NCBI GenBank assembly: GCA_965153455.1
Contig: OZ234494.1
Coordinates: forward strand, 2,604,001-2,668,000
DNA length: 64,000 bases
DNA from: Sphagnum compactum
Taxonomy: Eukaryota; Bryophyta; Sphagnopsida; Sphagnales
Direction: 5' to 3'
Shown: positions 38,431 through 48,993 of the stretch, piece after piece
Numbering within the stretch: position 1 is the first letter of the stretch
Layout: each line of letters opens with the position of its first letter
Translations under genes and position numbers: made by a program
The notes under the pieces: generated by a model
Databases searched by the model: none
The model's input: the letters and a program-made list of their open reading frames with translations, nothing else
Told to the model about the DNA's origin: nothing

Positions 38431-41000
38431 ATTACGGGGAAGCTTCACGACGTCCTTTACTATATATAATTTGTGCTTACAACAAAATTGGCCTTTTTGT
38501 CCTCTTCATTTTTTCCAATGTGCAAAATGTGAAACGAGTAGCCAAAAAAGTCCTTTTTCTTAAAAAATCTACTGAATCAACTTACCGGGCACCCACCAGT
38601 GCACCATCAAGGATGGATGATATGTGATCTGGAAACAGTTTTCTGTTAGGTTCCAGTTCCCTAGCTAACCATGGTGCTGAGCTCAGTTGCTTTATTTACT
38701 ACCTACCAACCAGGTAGATAGTAAATAACAACGGCCCCTACATACTATGTTTAAACTCCCTACTTACCTATTGTCCCCTATTTTGTTATTTACCTGTCTG
38801 TATGTTAAAGTTACTGCTTACAAAATGAGTTATCAGGATGAAACTGGGTAGTAACTCAGTTGAAGATCATCCACAACTGAGTCATAACATGCATTGAGTG
38901 GATGGTGTACTTGTAAAGTTTTATAGTAACTTTACAAGTAGGAGCAGTGAAAATATATGTAACAACAGAGGAGGCGCTAAAGAAAAAGGAAAGACACAGT
39001 GAAAGCTCAGTTCACCACAAAAACTAAAGTCCCCCCCACCCTTGAATGCTAATGTCTTTTGTTTTTCTTTTTCTTTTTTCTTTTAGGGTAGGTCTTTATT
39101 TTTTGAATTTCACCCTATTTATGATCAAACTTCACTCAGTGTTCTAGTGTTATTTTCCTTACTTTACAAATAATTTTATTAAATGCCTTTAATGACCATA
39201 CTTTCTTGCAAAGTCATAAGAATTAGTTGTGGGTGTAATTTTGATTTTTTTTTTTTTGCAATGTGTCATTTAGCTGGCTTATCATCAAAAACATTATGAA
39301 ATCTCCCCTCCTCAAGTAAAAATCACATTGTTTTATAATTACATTATTTTACATAGCCATGTAAAATTATATAAATATATATTTTTCACATTTACATTGT
39401 TTTATCGGACGATGTAGATTTATACAAATATGTTTATTTTTACATTTACATTATTTTACATGACATAAAATGAGTTTACACAATTTTACATTTACACATT
39501 TTATATTTTACACTTATACTTACACAAATATAAATGAATATTATACACTTGCATGGAATGTAAATAAATTTCATTATGAAATTTACACTTATCATTCCTA
39601 AACTATTTACACACATAACACTGATTTGAACATTTGCAACTTTGAACTTCAAACACATGAAAGGTCAAGTTACTAAGTTCATGCATCCTTTATAACTTAT
39701 TTTTTTGTATGGGGTGTGTTATTTTGTTTTAGAGATGTAGACCTTCTCTAACTATTATGAATGTTGTCATCATTTTAATGTCAACAAATTTGAGATTACT
39801 TGGCTTGTGTACAAAATATGTCGTAGTTAAAAATTGTCGTATGTTGACTAGATAACATTTCAAGAGTCGGACATTATAAAACTAGCATTGGAAACATGTA
39901 AAGGTCCTACACTTGTTGTGGACATTTGCAAACATCATCACTTTCTTCCTTCCTATCGCATATTCTAATTAACCATGAATTGACCAAATAATAATAGCAT
40001 GTACTAAACACAACGCGTTAATTTGACTTTTTGTAAGTTTTTGCAGTCTTTTAATGTAAATAGTTTGTGAAGAATGCTGTTATCAAAAGATGATTTATAG
40101 TTTTTAGATCATCTCTTTATTCAAATCTAGCAAATTATTATTTCTATGATCAAAAAGTCTTTCAATTTTTGCTTGTTACAACAAGCACAACAAAAACTAA
40201 ACTATTACACTTCTACATATAAAATGTCAACTCAATTTTCACTTTCATCCCTATATCAACAACATTTTCATAAATAAATCATCAAAACTACCACATGACA
40301 AATCCATAAGTTTAACTCATATTGGTTTATATTCGCTAAAGGTAGGACTCTTAGTTAAAGAATTTGAATTATTATTAATATAAATTAAAATGCAAATATT
40401 AAAACACATCCATTTAACTGACTTGATTTAAGCATTTAAAATGAATAATTGTTTCACAAGGTCACAATGTCATTTGCATTTGAACCCAAGTGAAAATCAA
40501 GTCCCAACAAAACACAATGAATGCACAATTCCAAAAAGGGATGTTGAGGTGTTTTGAAAGTTGATCAAAATAATACCCCATGATAAAATGATCGTCAAAT
40601 GTTGATGGCAAGTGTTTACATCAATACCTTTTTGAAATAAAAGGCATCATGTCCCAGTGTGAAAATGTGTGCATGCGATTGACAACAAGGTAATTATAAA
40701 TAAAGTCATTAATATTTAATAGTAAATATTAAGGTAATAATGATAATTTTTGTTTTACTTTATTGTGTATCAAAATGACAATGTATCAATGCATCATGTT
40801 CCATCATGCATTATATTATCATGCATCATGTTATGTCATCAACATAAATCCCATGGTACATATGTATTGTGTAAGCAAAGGTGGCAAAATTTTCAATATG
40901 ACTACATGGATAAAACACTACCATGTTTTTTAATGTTTTTAGTTTTATGTTTACTATACAACAATTGTTAATATATCAAAAAATATGAATATATTAAAAT
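38431..41000. other. AT-rich intergenic with two hairpins
   Basis: Two adjacent inverted repeats stand out at 38854-38882 and 38908-38940. From 39300 to 39640 the sequence is rich in TTTACA-type motifs without a clean period. No gene was recognised. Confidence 0.5.
38854..38940. other. two adjacent perfect hairpins
   Basis: Hairpin 1 pairs ACTCAGTTG (38854) with CAACTGAGT (ending 38882). Hairpin 2 pairs TACTTGTAAAGTT (38908-38920) with AACTTTACAAGTA (38928-38940) across a 7-nt loop. Neither lies near a called gene, and the arms are too short for a typical plant microRNA precursor. Confidence 0.6.
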
Positions 41001-41880
41001 TTCAAAATACATTGACAAGATATTATCACATTTCCAAGTTCATGAGCAAGGTAAAATAATTATTAATTTAATAAAAACCATCAATCTACTATTGACACAT
41101 GGTGTGAACAATATATTGAATGTATTATTAATATTTCACACTTGAAAAATAAATCACTAAATATGAAAACTTGACACCTAGTATATATTTACCACCACTT
41201 TCCAATCATAACTAATTATTATTTACCATATGTTCTTGATACATTAAGGATTTGTTGATACATTAAAGACTTTTCGACACATTTACACATAAAAAGAGCC
41301 TAAAATTTTTCAAAATAAATGAACAAAAGGTTGTCACATTTCCAACTTTATGCATAAGCTAGAGCAATTATTAATTTAGTAAAAAATCATTAATTTATCA
41401 TCTACACATTATGTGAGCAATACATTGAATGTCTTATCAATATATTTTCACACTTGAAAATTAACCTTACATATGAAAACTTAACACTAATATACATTCA
41501 TCACCATTTTTTATTATAATTAACTATTATTTACAAGATGTTGTTGATACACTAAGGATTTATTGATAAATTAACGATATGTTGATACATTAAAAACCTT
41601 TTGATGCACTAAATTTTTTTCAGCCCATCTAAACATTTTGAAAATTTTCCCATAGGAAGGTTGGGAAAATTTTCAAAATGTGGTTACAAGATATTGCCAC
41701 ATTTCCAAGTTTATGGGTAAAGTAAAATCATTGTTAATTTACTCAAAAACATCAATACACTACTAACACATGGTGTGAACAATACGTGGAATGTATTACA
41801 AGCAATCCACACTTGAAAAATGAATAGTTACATATAAAAAATTTGACATCTATTATACATTTCTTGCCACTTTTCAACTT
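41001..41880. repeat. degenerate tandem repeat of about 310-360 bp, nearly 3 copies
   Basis: Copies start at TTCAAAATACATTGACAAGA (41001), TTCAAAATAAATGAAC (41309) and TTCAAAATGTGG (41672). Each carries, in order, CACATTTCCAA, an ATTAATTTA-like block, CACAT-GGTGTGAACAATA or its variant, CACACTTGAAAA, and ATATGAAAACTT or similar. Copies have diverged strongly, so the array is old. It resembles a small satellite block. Confidence 0.8.
41633..41681. other. perfect 20-bp hairpin with 9-nt loop
   Basis: ACATTTTGAAAATTTTCCCA (41633-41652) is followed by a 9-nt loop and then its exact inverse complement (41662-41681). It lies at the boundary between the second and third copies of the surrounding 310-360 bp repeat, and its right arm overlaps the start of copy 3. 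Confidence 0.9.
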
Positions 41881-42765
41881 TAAATAGTTGATATTTGCAT
41901 TTTTCAATCTATTATAGATATTTATTGAACTTTCAATGAAAATTCTTTTACAAATTAGGGTGTGGGGTCACATTTTTCAAGCTTTTGCAAATCAAATTAC
42001 ATGAGCTTCCTCTTCACATGTTCCTATGTTATTCCAAAGGTGTTTTTTAACACAATTCTATTGTTTTTACAAACATAACAACACATCTTGGGTTTTGTGG
42101 GTAGTTTAAAAATAACTATTATCTTTTTCGACTATGTTTACAAGTAGTTGGTCACAGAAATTATTATATTATTATTAAAGGACATCAAAATGCCATGTGA
42201 TATCATGGTTTTACAACTATAGTCAATATGACAACTTATTCAATTTTTAAATATGTATATAATATATATTAATATATTTGAATGATTTAAATTTAAACTT
42301 TCAAAAATACCATTTACTTTTGCAATAGTCATGTTTAGTCAAATTTTGTCAAATTTAACAAAGTTTAACTTAAATAACCATGGTTAACCATGGTTTAACA
42401 AAATTTACTTAAATATCATAGTTTAACTTAATTAATTTAAAATTTGCTAAATTTTATCAAGTTTATCTTTAATATCGTAGTTTGGCCAAATTTATCCGAA
42501 TTTAATTTAAACAATTGTGTTTAACCTAATTTAATCAAGTTTAGCCTATTTTATCTTAATATAAATCTACGTTAATTTATGGTAAGTAAGTTTACATTTA
42601 AGTTAAGAATGACCATGTCACTTTAAGTTAACCTATGTTAATCAAGGTTAGGCTATTAAATAGCCTAAATTAACTTATGTCAAGCTAAGAATAGTTAAAT
42701 TAACTTGAGTTAAACACATTATTATTTGTAAAGTAATGACCAGTAATAGTTACAATATATAAATA
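41881..42765. other. intergenic, GTTAA/TTTAACTT-rich tract
   Basis: From about 42290 the sequence is dominated by degenerate TTTAACTTAA and AAGTTAACC-like motifs with no fixed period. A similar tract occupies 44640-44990. No gene was seen. Confidence 0.5.
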
Positions 42766-42998
42766 ATGTGACACAATGATTAAGGACTTGTTCCCCAAAA
42801 TGGAGGTGGGGAATTCAAGTCTTCCCATTTGCAAACCTAAACATCTAAACACTTAAACATTTAGATGTTTAAATATTTTGAGGGTTTGTTTAACCTATGA
42901 AGTTTTTTTAATGTTTAAGTTATGATACTTAGGGTAGGCTTTTTAAGTTAAACAGCTTAGGGTAGGTTTGCTAAGTTAGGCCCCTTAGGTTAAGAGGC
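42766..42998 (+). repeat. possible tRNA-derived SINE, copy 1
   Basis: TGACACAATGATTAAGGAC resembles a degenerate Pol III box A and GGAATTCAAGTC resembles box B, with spacing of a few tens of bases. A related segment lies at 45033-45288 (shared CAAAATGGA(A/G)GTG core). Both are followed by TTAGGTT-rich sequence. It is too diverged from a folded tRNA to be a functional tRNA gene. Confidence 0.4.
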
Positions 42999-43010
42999 TA
43001 ACATGTGACA

Positions 43011-43433
43011 ATATTTGATTATACGAGTGTTGTGACTCGTGGCTACGCCACTCCAGCCACCCGTGGCACCTCGCCCGGCCCCTCGCAGCAGCTGCCCTGG
43101 CCGCTGTTTTTTTTGGCCTCTCTGAGGACCTCGTTTCAGGTCCCCAACGACGGGTTTTCTTTCTGAGGACCTCGTTTCAGGTCCCCAACGACGGGTTTTC
43201 TTTCTGGGAACCTCGTTTCAGGTCCGTCTCGAGGTCTGGACCGAATACTGGCCACCTCGGTTCATGGCAATTTCTAAGAATTTGCTTTTCAAAGATGTTT
43301 CCCGACTGCCCTAACTACCGCCGGTTCCGTCGTAATGTTAAAACGCAGAACGTCTTGTGACACACAGACGGACACATAGACACCACGTTAGCTTTTATAT
43401 ATAGGATATATGTTTTTGATTTTTTTAAAATCG
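43011..43433. mobile_element. GC-rich 423-bp insertion between 12-bp direct repeats
   Basis: TAACATGTGACA flanks the island on both sides (42999-43010 and 43434-43445), as expected of a target-site duplication. The island is far richer in GC than its flanks. Inside is a 41-bp tandem repeat (43122-43162, 43163-43203, partial 43204-43226) with core GAGGACCTCGTTTCAGGTCC. The 3' part has CACACAGACGGACACATAGA followed by GCTTTTATATATAGGATATA. No protein is encoded. The long flanking repeat suits target-primed retrotransposition (SINE- or LINE-like), but the family is unknown to me. Confidence 0.65.
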
Positions 43434-43445
43434 TAACATGTGACA

Positions 43446-45032
43446 CTTTGTGAAGTTGTCATGTGTCTTGCTAAATTTAGGATTATGTTTTTTGTGATTG
43501 TAATCATGGTGAATTGTAACCATTAATGTGGTTGCAACTAATGTGACTAGTGAGATTTACGATGTTATCATTTGGATTAGGCAATCATGTAATCATTTTT
43601 AGTCATAAATTACACATATGATTGGATTTTTGTAGTCCTAAATGTCACATTTTGGTGTTATGAGTACATCCATTTTTATAAAAAAATAATAATAATAAAT
43701 TCAAAAGAGTAAAAAATTATATATAAACTAATATAGCCATTTTCCCCCTCTCCTCTAGTATTCCAAATGCATAAAAAGACACATCCAAACATGTTTACAT
43801 TCTTCGACCATTTTTCTATTACAAGAAACATATATATATATTACGTTTTCATAATTTCCCCCTCTTTAATTGTAGATACATTTCCCTCTTAAGAAGAAAA
43901 GGTAAATTAAAATATGAAAAAAAACTCAATATAATATAATGATTAACAATCCCCTGTTATCTTCCTTTTAATCTTCTTTTCCTCATACAACATAATATGC
44001 ACATGCTTTCCATGAAAATGGGCCTTCCTTATCTTAATCCTTTTTAAAAATTTCTACATGATTCAAATGTACTATCACCAACCATTCATTGAACTAACAT
44101 TTTTTGTTTTTTATCATTTTCAATATGCATCGTAAATCACATTTTTTCAATAGTTCCAAGGATTTTATTATGTAACATTTCAACATCTGAAAAGATGGTT
44201 ACAATGTGATTAATAAAATCATAAACCATTGTTAGTATTTTTGAAAACCATAGATGTAATGTACCAAACAATTTTATTTACATATACACATTGGAAAAGA
44301 TTCACTGATAGCTATGGGGACCTACTAAGTGTCCAGCACCTCACAACGATGTATGAATCAATGAAAGGCATTGTCCTTACATTCCTCCCATCTATCATTG
44401 TTTTGAATTTGTCATAAACCATAGAAAAGATTTTGATTGAAGAACAACACGTCCTCTAAATCACACATTTGATAAGTTACTTTGCAATTATAAATTTCAT
44501 TCTTAATGTCTTTTCTTTTCTCATTTGTAAGATAAGAAATTATTATTAATGTAGGTGATGGAAATCTTAATTGATAATGGATTGGCAAAATACATATTGA
44601 CCTTCTTTTTAAAAGGTATTTACAATAATTTTCAACCATCTTAAATGGGGGATAAACAATTTTAATTCAACCAAATATTATTTATAAACAAATTTAACTT
44701 AATGTAACATAGTTAAACCAAATATAATTTAATGTAATCAAATTTAACCTTATATAACTTAGTTAAGTCAAGTATAGTTTAATATATTAAGTTTAATATA
44801 ATATAACCTAATTTAATCTACATTAAACCTAAATAATCTAGTTTAACTGAACTAGTTTAAGTTACCTAAGTTTAGTTTAAGAAGACCTCAATTTGGTGAA
44901 AATAACTTATGGAGGCCTAGGTTAGATTATTGGGTGTCCTAGGTTAACCTAAATCAACCTAAGAAGGCATAGGTTAATTTAAGCTTAAATTTTTTATTTT
45001 TTATATCTTTGTGATAATTTTATTAGTTATTA
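43446..45032. other. AT-rich intergenic
   Basis: No gene was recognised. The 44640-44990 portion is a TTTAACTTAA-like low-complexity tract similar to 42290-42730. Confidence 0.5.
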
Positions 45033-45288
45033 AAAAATGTGATGGTGTAATGGTAAAAAGCTTTCGCCCACAAAATGGAAGTGAGGAGTTGTATTCTTCT
45101 TACCTTTATCCTATATGCCCCTTAGGTTTATAAGGAATTGTGAATGAGCTAGCTTTCTTGAAAGGAAGTTAAGTGGTTAACATTGCTTAAATTATTCTTT
45201 AAACCTAAATTAGGTCATTTAGTTTAGTCTAACATGTAGGTTAGGTCGTATAGCCTAGGGTGTTTAGCATAATATGTGGTTTAAATTA
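45033..45288 (+). repeat. possible tRNA-derived SINE, copy 2
   Basis: TGGTGTAATGG fits the Pol III box A pattern, and GGAGTTGTATTC is a degraded box B about 40 bases later. The CAAAATGGAAGTGAGGA core matches copy 1 at 42766. A TTAGGT-rich tail follows and runs up to the foldback element at 45289. Confidence 0.4.
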
Positions 45289-45439
45289 GGTCCATTATGA
45301 AAAATCATGTCCTTTGCAACTTGTCCTATGCAACTAAAAAATGTCTTTTAGAACTATTTTGAGTTGTAAACTAATTATAAAAGATATTTTTTAATTGCAT
45401 AAGACAAGTTGCAAAGGACATGATTTTTCATAATGTCCC
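45289..45439. mobile_element. foldback MITE, 151 bp with about 60-bp inverted repeats
   Basis: The left arm, from GGTCCATTATGAAAAATCAT onward, is matched by the reverse complement of the right arm, GGGACATTATGAAAAATCAT, for about 60 bp with only a few mismatches. A short unpaired centre separates the arms. The whole element would fold into one long hairpin. The target duplication is not clear (flanks AAATTA and AAATGT), so the superfamily is left open. Confidence 0.85.
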
Positions 45440-48400
45440 AAATGTTATTATTTGACTAAAAGTTAACTGTCACGTGACATCATATAATTGAATAGGAAAA
45501 ATAATTTCATTAATTTAGATTATCATGTATCAACTCTTAAATGGTTAATAAAATTTAAAATTTATCCTAACCTACCACATGGTAAATAAAAATTAATCAA
45601 AATAAATTATAATGATATTTTTAAATTATATTTTGGTTATTGAAGATGTTTTGTAATCATGCAGGATAAAAGATTTAATTTGAATACAATAATCAAAGGA
45701 GTAAAGTTATGTATTATGTTACACCAATTTATTTTTACTTCATAACCATCTTTAAGATTATGTTCAAAAATTTGTGCCTAACATTGAACAAACATATTTT
45801 TTTTAATATCATAATCACAAAATATCATTAATTTACAAAGGTATTAGAAGTGCAAAATTTGTTAATTTTCATTATTTAATATTTATGTATGCATTCTCTC
45901 TTATGATGTTGATCATTAATGGTTGTTATTTTATGTTTTGAATCTGAATTTTATCAACATTAGAATGAAAATTCACAATGAAAATGTTAATAAACAAACA
46001 TTGATTGATAATAATTTCATTATAAAAAATAATTGCTTTGAATATTTTACCATCATTTGAACATTAAATTATGCAAAAAAAATGAAATTTTATTATAACT
46101 ATTGAGTCATTTTATTTTAAAAACATATTGGAATTTAAGTTTCACAATGTTATTAAATTGATTCATGCATTTTATATATATATAACATCACTATGAGAGT
46201 GATTAATTATATGTTAATTTTTTTAACATGACACATATTTAAAATCATTATTAATTATCTTTCCTCCATTGTCAATATTTGTGTTTTAAATCAATTTTGT
46301 GGGCATTGGTTGTTAAGAAATGCATTGTAATCCATCATATGGACAAGTTTAAAATTTAAGGGAGAAAATGAAGTTGTGTTTTCTTTTGGAAATTTAATGA
46401 AAAAGCATTTGAATATTGTGTGATGGAATAGACTTTAAGGTTTAAATGGGGTTATTGATTAAACCCAATTCAAATCTTGTTATAATATAAGTTGATATTA
46501 CCAAATATTTGATAATAAAATAAAGATATTTACCTTCGTTAAGAAATGGATGCATGAAGCTTTACTCCTAATTTTTCTATATTTCAAAATATTATTCAAC
46601 ATCAATGTAAGTTCAATTAAAATTTAACCAAATCCATAAACATGTTTCAAAAATTCAAATCAACTAAAACCAACATTCAACTTTGAGATTGAACTAGATT
46701 AACATGTCTTGAGTTCCAAATTGAAAAAGCTTTTATTCAATCATCATCTTGAATGTTTTAAAAACGATTTCCGAAATGATGTCAAGATTTGCACGTTATA
46801 ATTATTCATTATACAATATGTTCACAATTGAAAATAAAATTATACATTTGACTTAGGGTTTTCCACAAAAGTAATAACAATTGTGAAATTGAATCTTTAC
46901 AAATACATAAGGAACATGCAACAAAAATCCATTTTTTCAACTATTTGACAATAAGACGTGTAGGTTCAAAATTGATCCCAACAAACAAATGTGATTTCTT
47001 AATAATTTTTTTTTAAAAACTTTTTATTTGGAAAGCCAATGATTGCATTGGACTAAAAACATGCACAAAATTGATGAATTCATTTATAAATAATTTAAAA
47101 TGTGAAAGAACTTTTAATTGACCTTATTGTCAGAAACATTTCAATACAATAAATTAAGATTTTGAACTCATTAAATTTATATATTTGAATTCAGATTTCA
47201 ACATAATTTTATTTGCCTTCTATAAGATGCATGCTTTTGTTTTAGGGTAAAATTATACAATTATAAACCAAACTAGTAGACAAATTTTACTCAATTGGAC
47301 ACATCAACAACGACGAATGATATTGTTATGAAATCCCACACCTTAGTTGGGACAATATTGAAGTTCATGAATGCTTGTGAGAATATTAAAAACTCATTTC
47401 ACCCTTCCCAAACAAATGTTGTCAAACTGAATAATTTTCTACCTTGTATAAAAGAAAAATAACTTTCTTAAGAGCTTTCGAAAATGATAGTTTCTTTCTT
47501 GACACTTCAACATTGTCATTACAAATTCGCTTTTGAAACTTCAAAGTCAAAGATATCATTAGATTGATTGCATATTTTTCATTCTTTTGTTTGAAGGTGA
47601 ACAAATCCCCGAGTGCAAAATGATTACTTATGCTTTAAGATATTAGAGTTAACCTTAAAATCACCTTGGCTTTCAGCCCTTTTTCAATCCCAAAGCTCTC
47701 TAAGAACCCCGAATATCTCTACAAATGAATTTTTGTAAATTAAAACTAGATGTCAAATATTGTCAATCTTCATTTATGAGAACTTTGTTTCAACATTAAA
47801 GCATAGTCTCATCGATTATTAGGCCAAGAAAAATTGGGAGGCACAAATATTCAGAATCTTTCATTTGTTTGATTTCCAATAGTTTTGGTTGTTGATTTTA
47901 TTTGGTCAGAAACCATTCACAGTTCTATGACACAAGCTAGAAATTTGCTGTGATGGTTGGTTGGTATTGACATTCCTTTTTCCCCTCCAAGAACATGATA
48001 ACAAACAATGATAGAAGAAACACCTACTTGGTGGTGAAGATTTCCCCACACCCGATTTTCATCCATAGACAATTTTGCCACACCTGTTGCCTCGTGAAGC
48101 AAAGCAACCAAGACCACATTCACTTTGAGCAAAAAAGCCTCACAATTGATTTCCGTGCAAATTAGGAGATAGTTTACAAAGTTCTCACTCTAAAAAAAGA
48201 AATACGTTCATAAATAATCCCTACCCTCAGGGTCTTTTGTGAACACAATGTGTCCCAACATTCTTAAATCCCTTGTAGACTCTCTACATGATGACCAAGA
48301 TGAATGCTCCAACACTACAGGAATGAGTATAGCTTGATGAATGTGCATCATTAATATATACATTACACAACTGTCCCCTCATGCAAGTACATCAAGTTGG

Positions 48401-48993
48401 GGAGTGGCAGATAAGTACATCAGAACAAATTTGATAGTTGTTGGATGAAAGTTGTACCAAAATAATGTCACCATCACATAGTAGACTCTGCACAGCAGAA
48501 AATTAGTTAAAAAGGAGCATTGACCTACTGAAATCAAAAACCGCATTAGCATTCCAAACAGCAACACATTGCACTTGAACTAAGTCTGAAGCCATATTAA
48601 TCTAAACGTATTACCTCTCCTGAAGGGTATCTGAGGGTATCTTACTTCCATGCCATTTGGGTGAGGAACCTAGACCAGGAATGAAAGAACTGCTATGATT
48701 GGTAGTCATAGCAGGCCCATTCCTGATCAACCCTTTTCTTATCTAAATCCATACTGGACACAGAATTACACAAGTCCACCACAACCCATGTTTTCCATGT
48801 GATATATCATGCACCATTCTTTGGTGCTAAAATGAATAGCTAATTCTTGCATGTGGTGAGTTTGATATTGCGAACTCAATATCAGGATCATGAATTTGTA
48901 TATGCAGTCTGCATTTATGAAGGGGTAAAGTATGGAACCTGCTGACATTGCTTGTTAATCTGTTGCTGAGAACAGCTGGAGACAGCAAGAGTG
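45440..48993. other. AT-rich intergenic, then 3' side of the TIFY gene
   Basis: No recognisable gene or element lies between 45440 and about 48600. Minus-strand open frames at 47917-48132 and 48379-48567 are unmatched. The last few hundred bases may include the 3' untranslated region of the TIFY gene. Confidence 0.45.
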
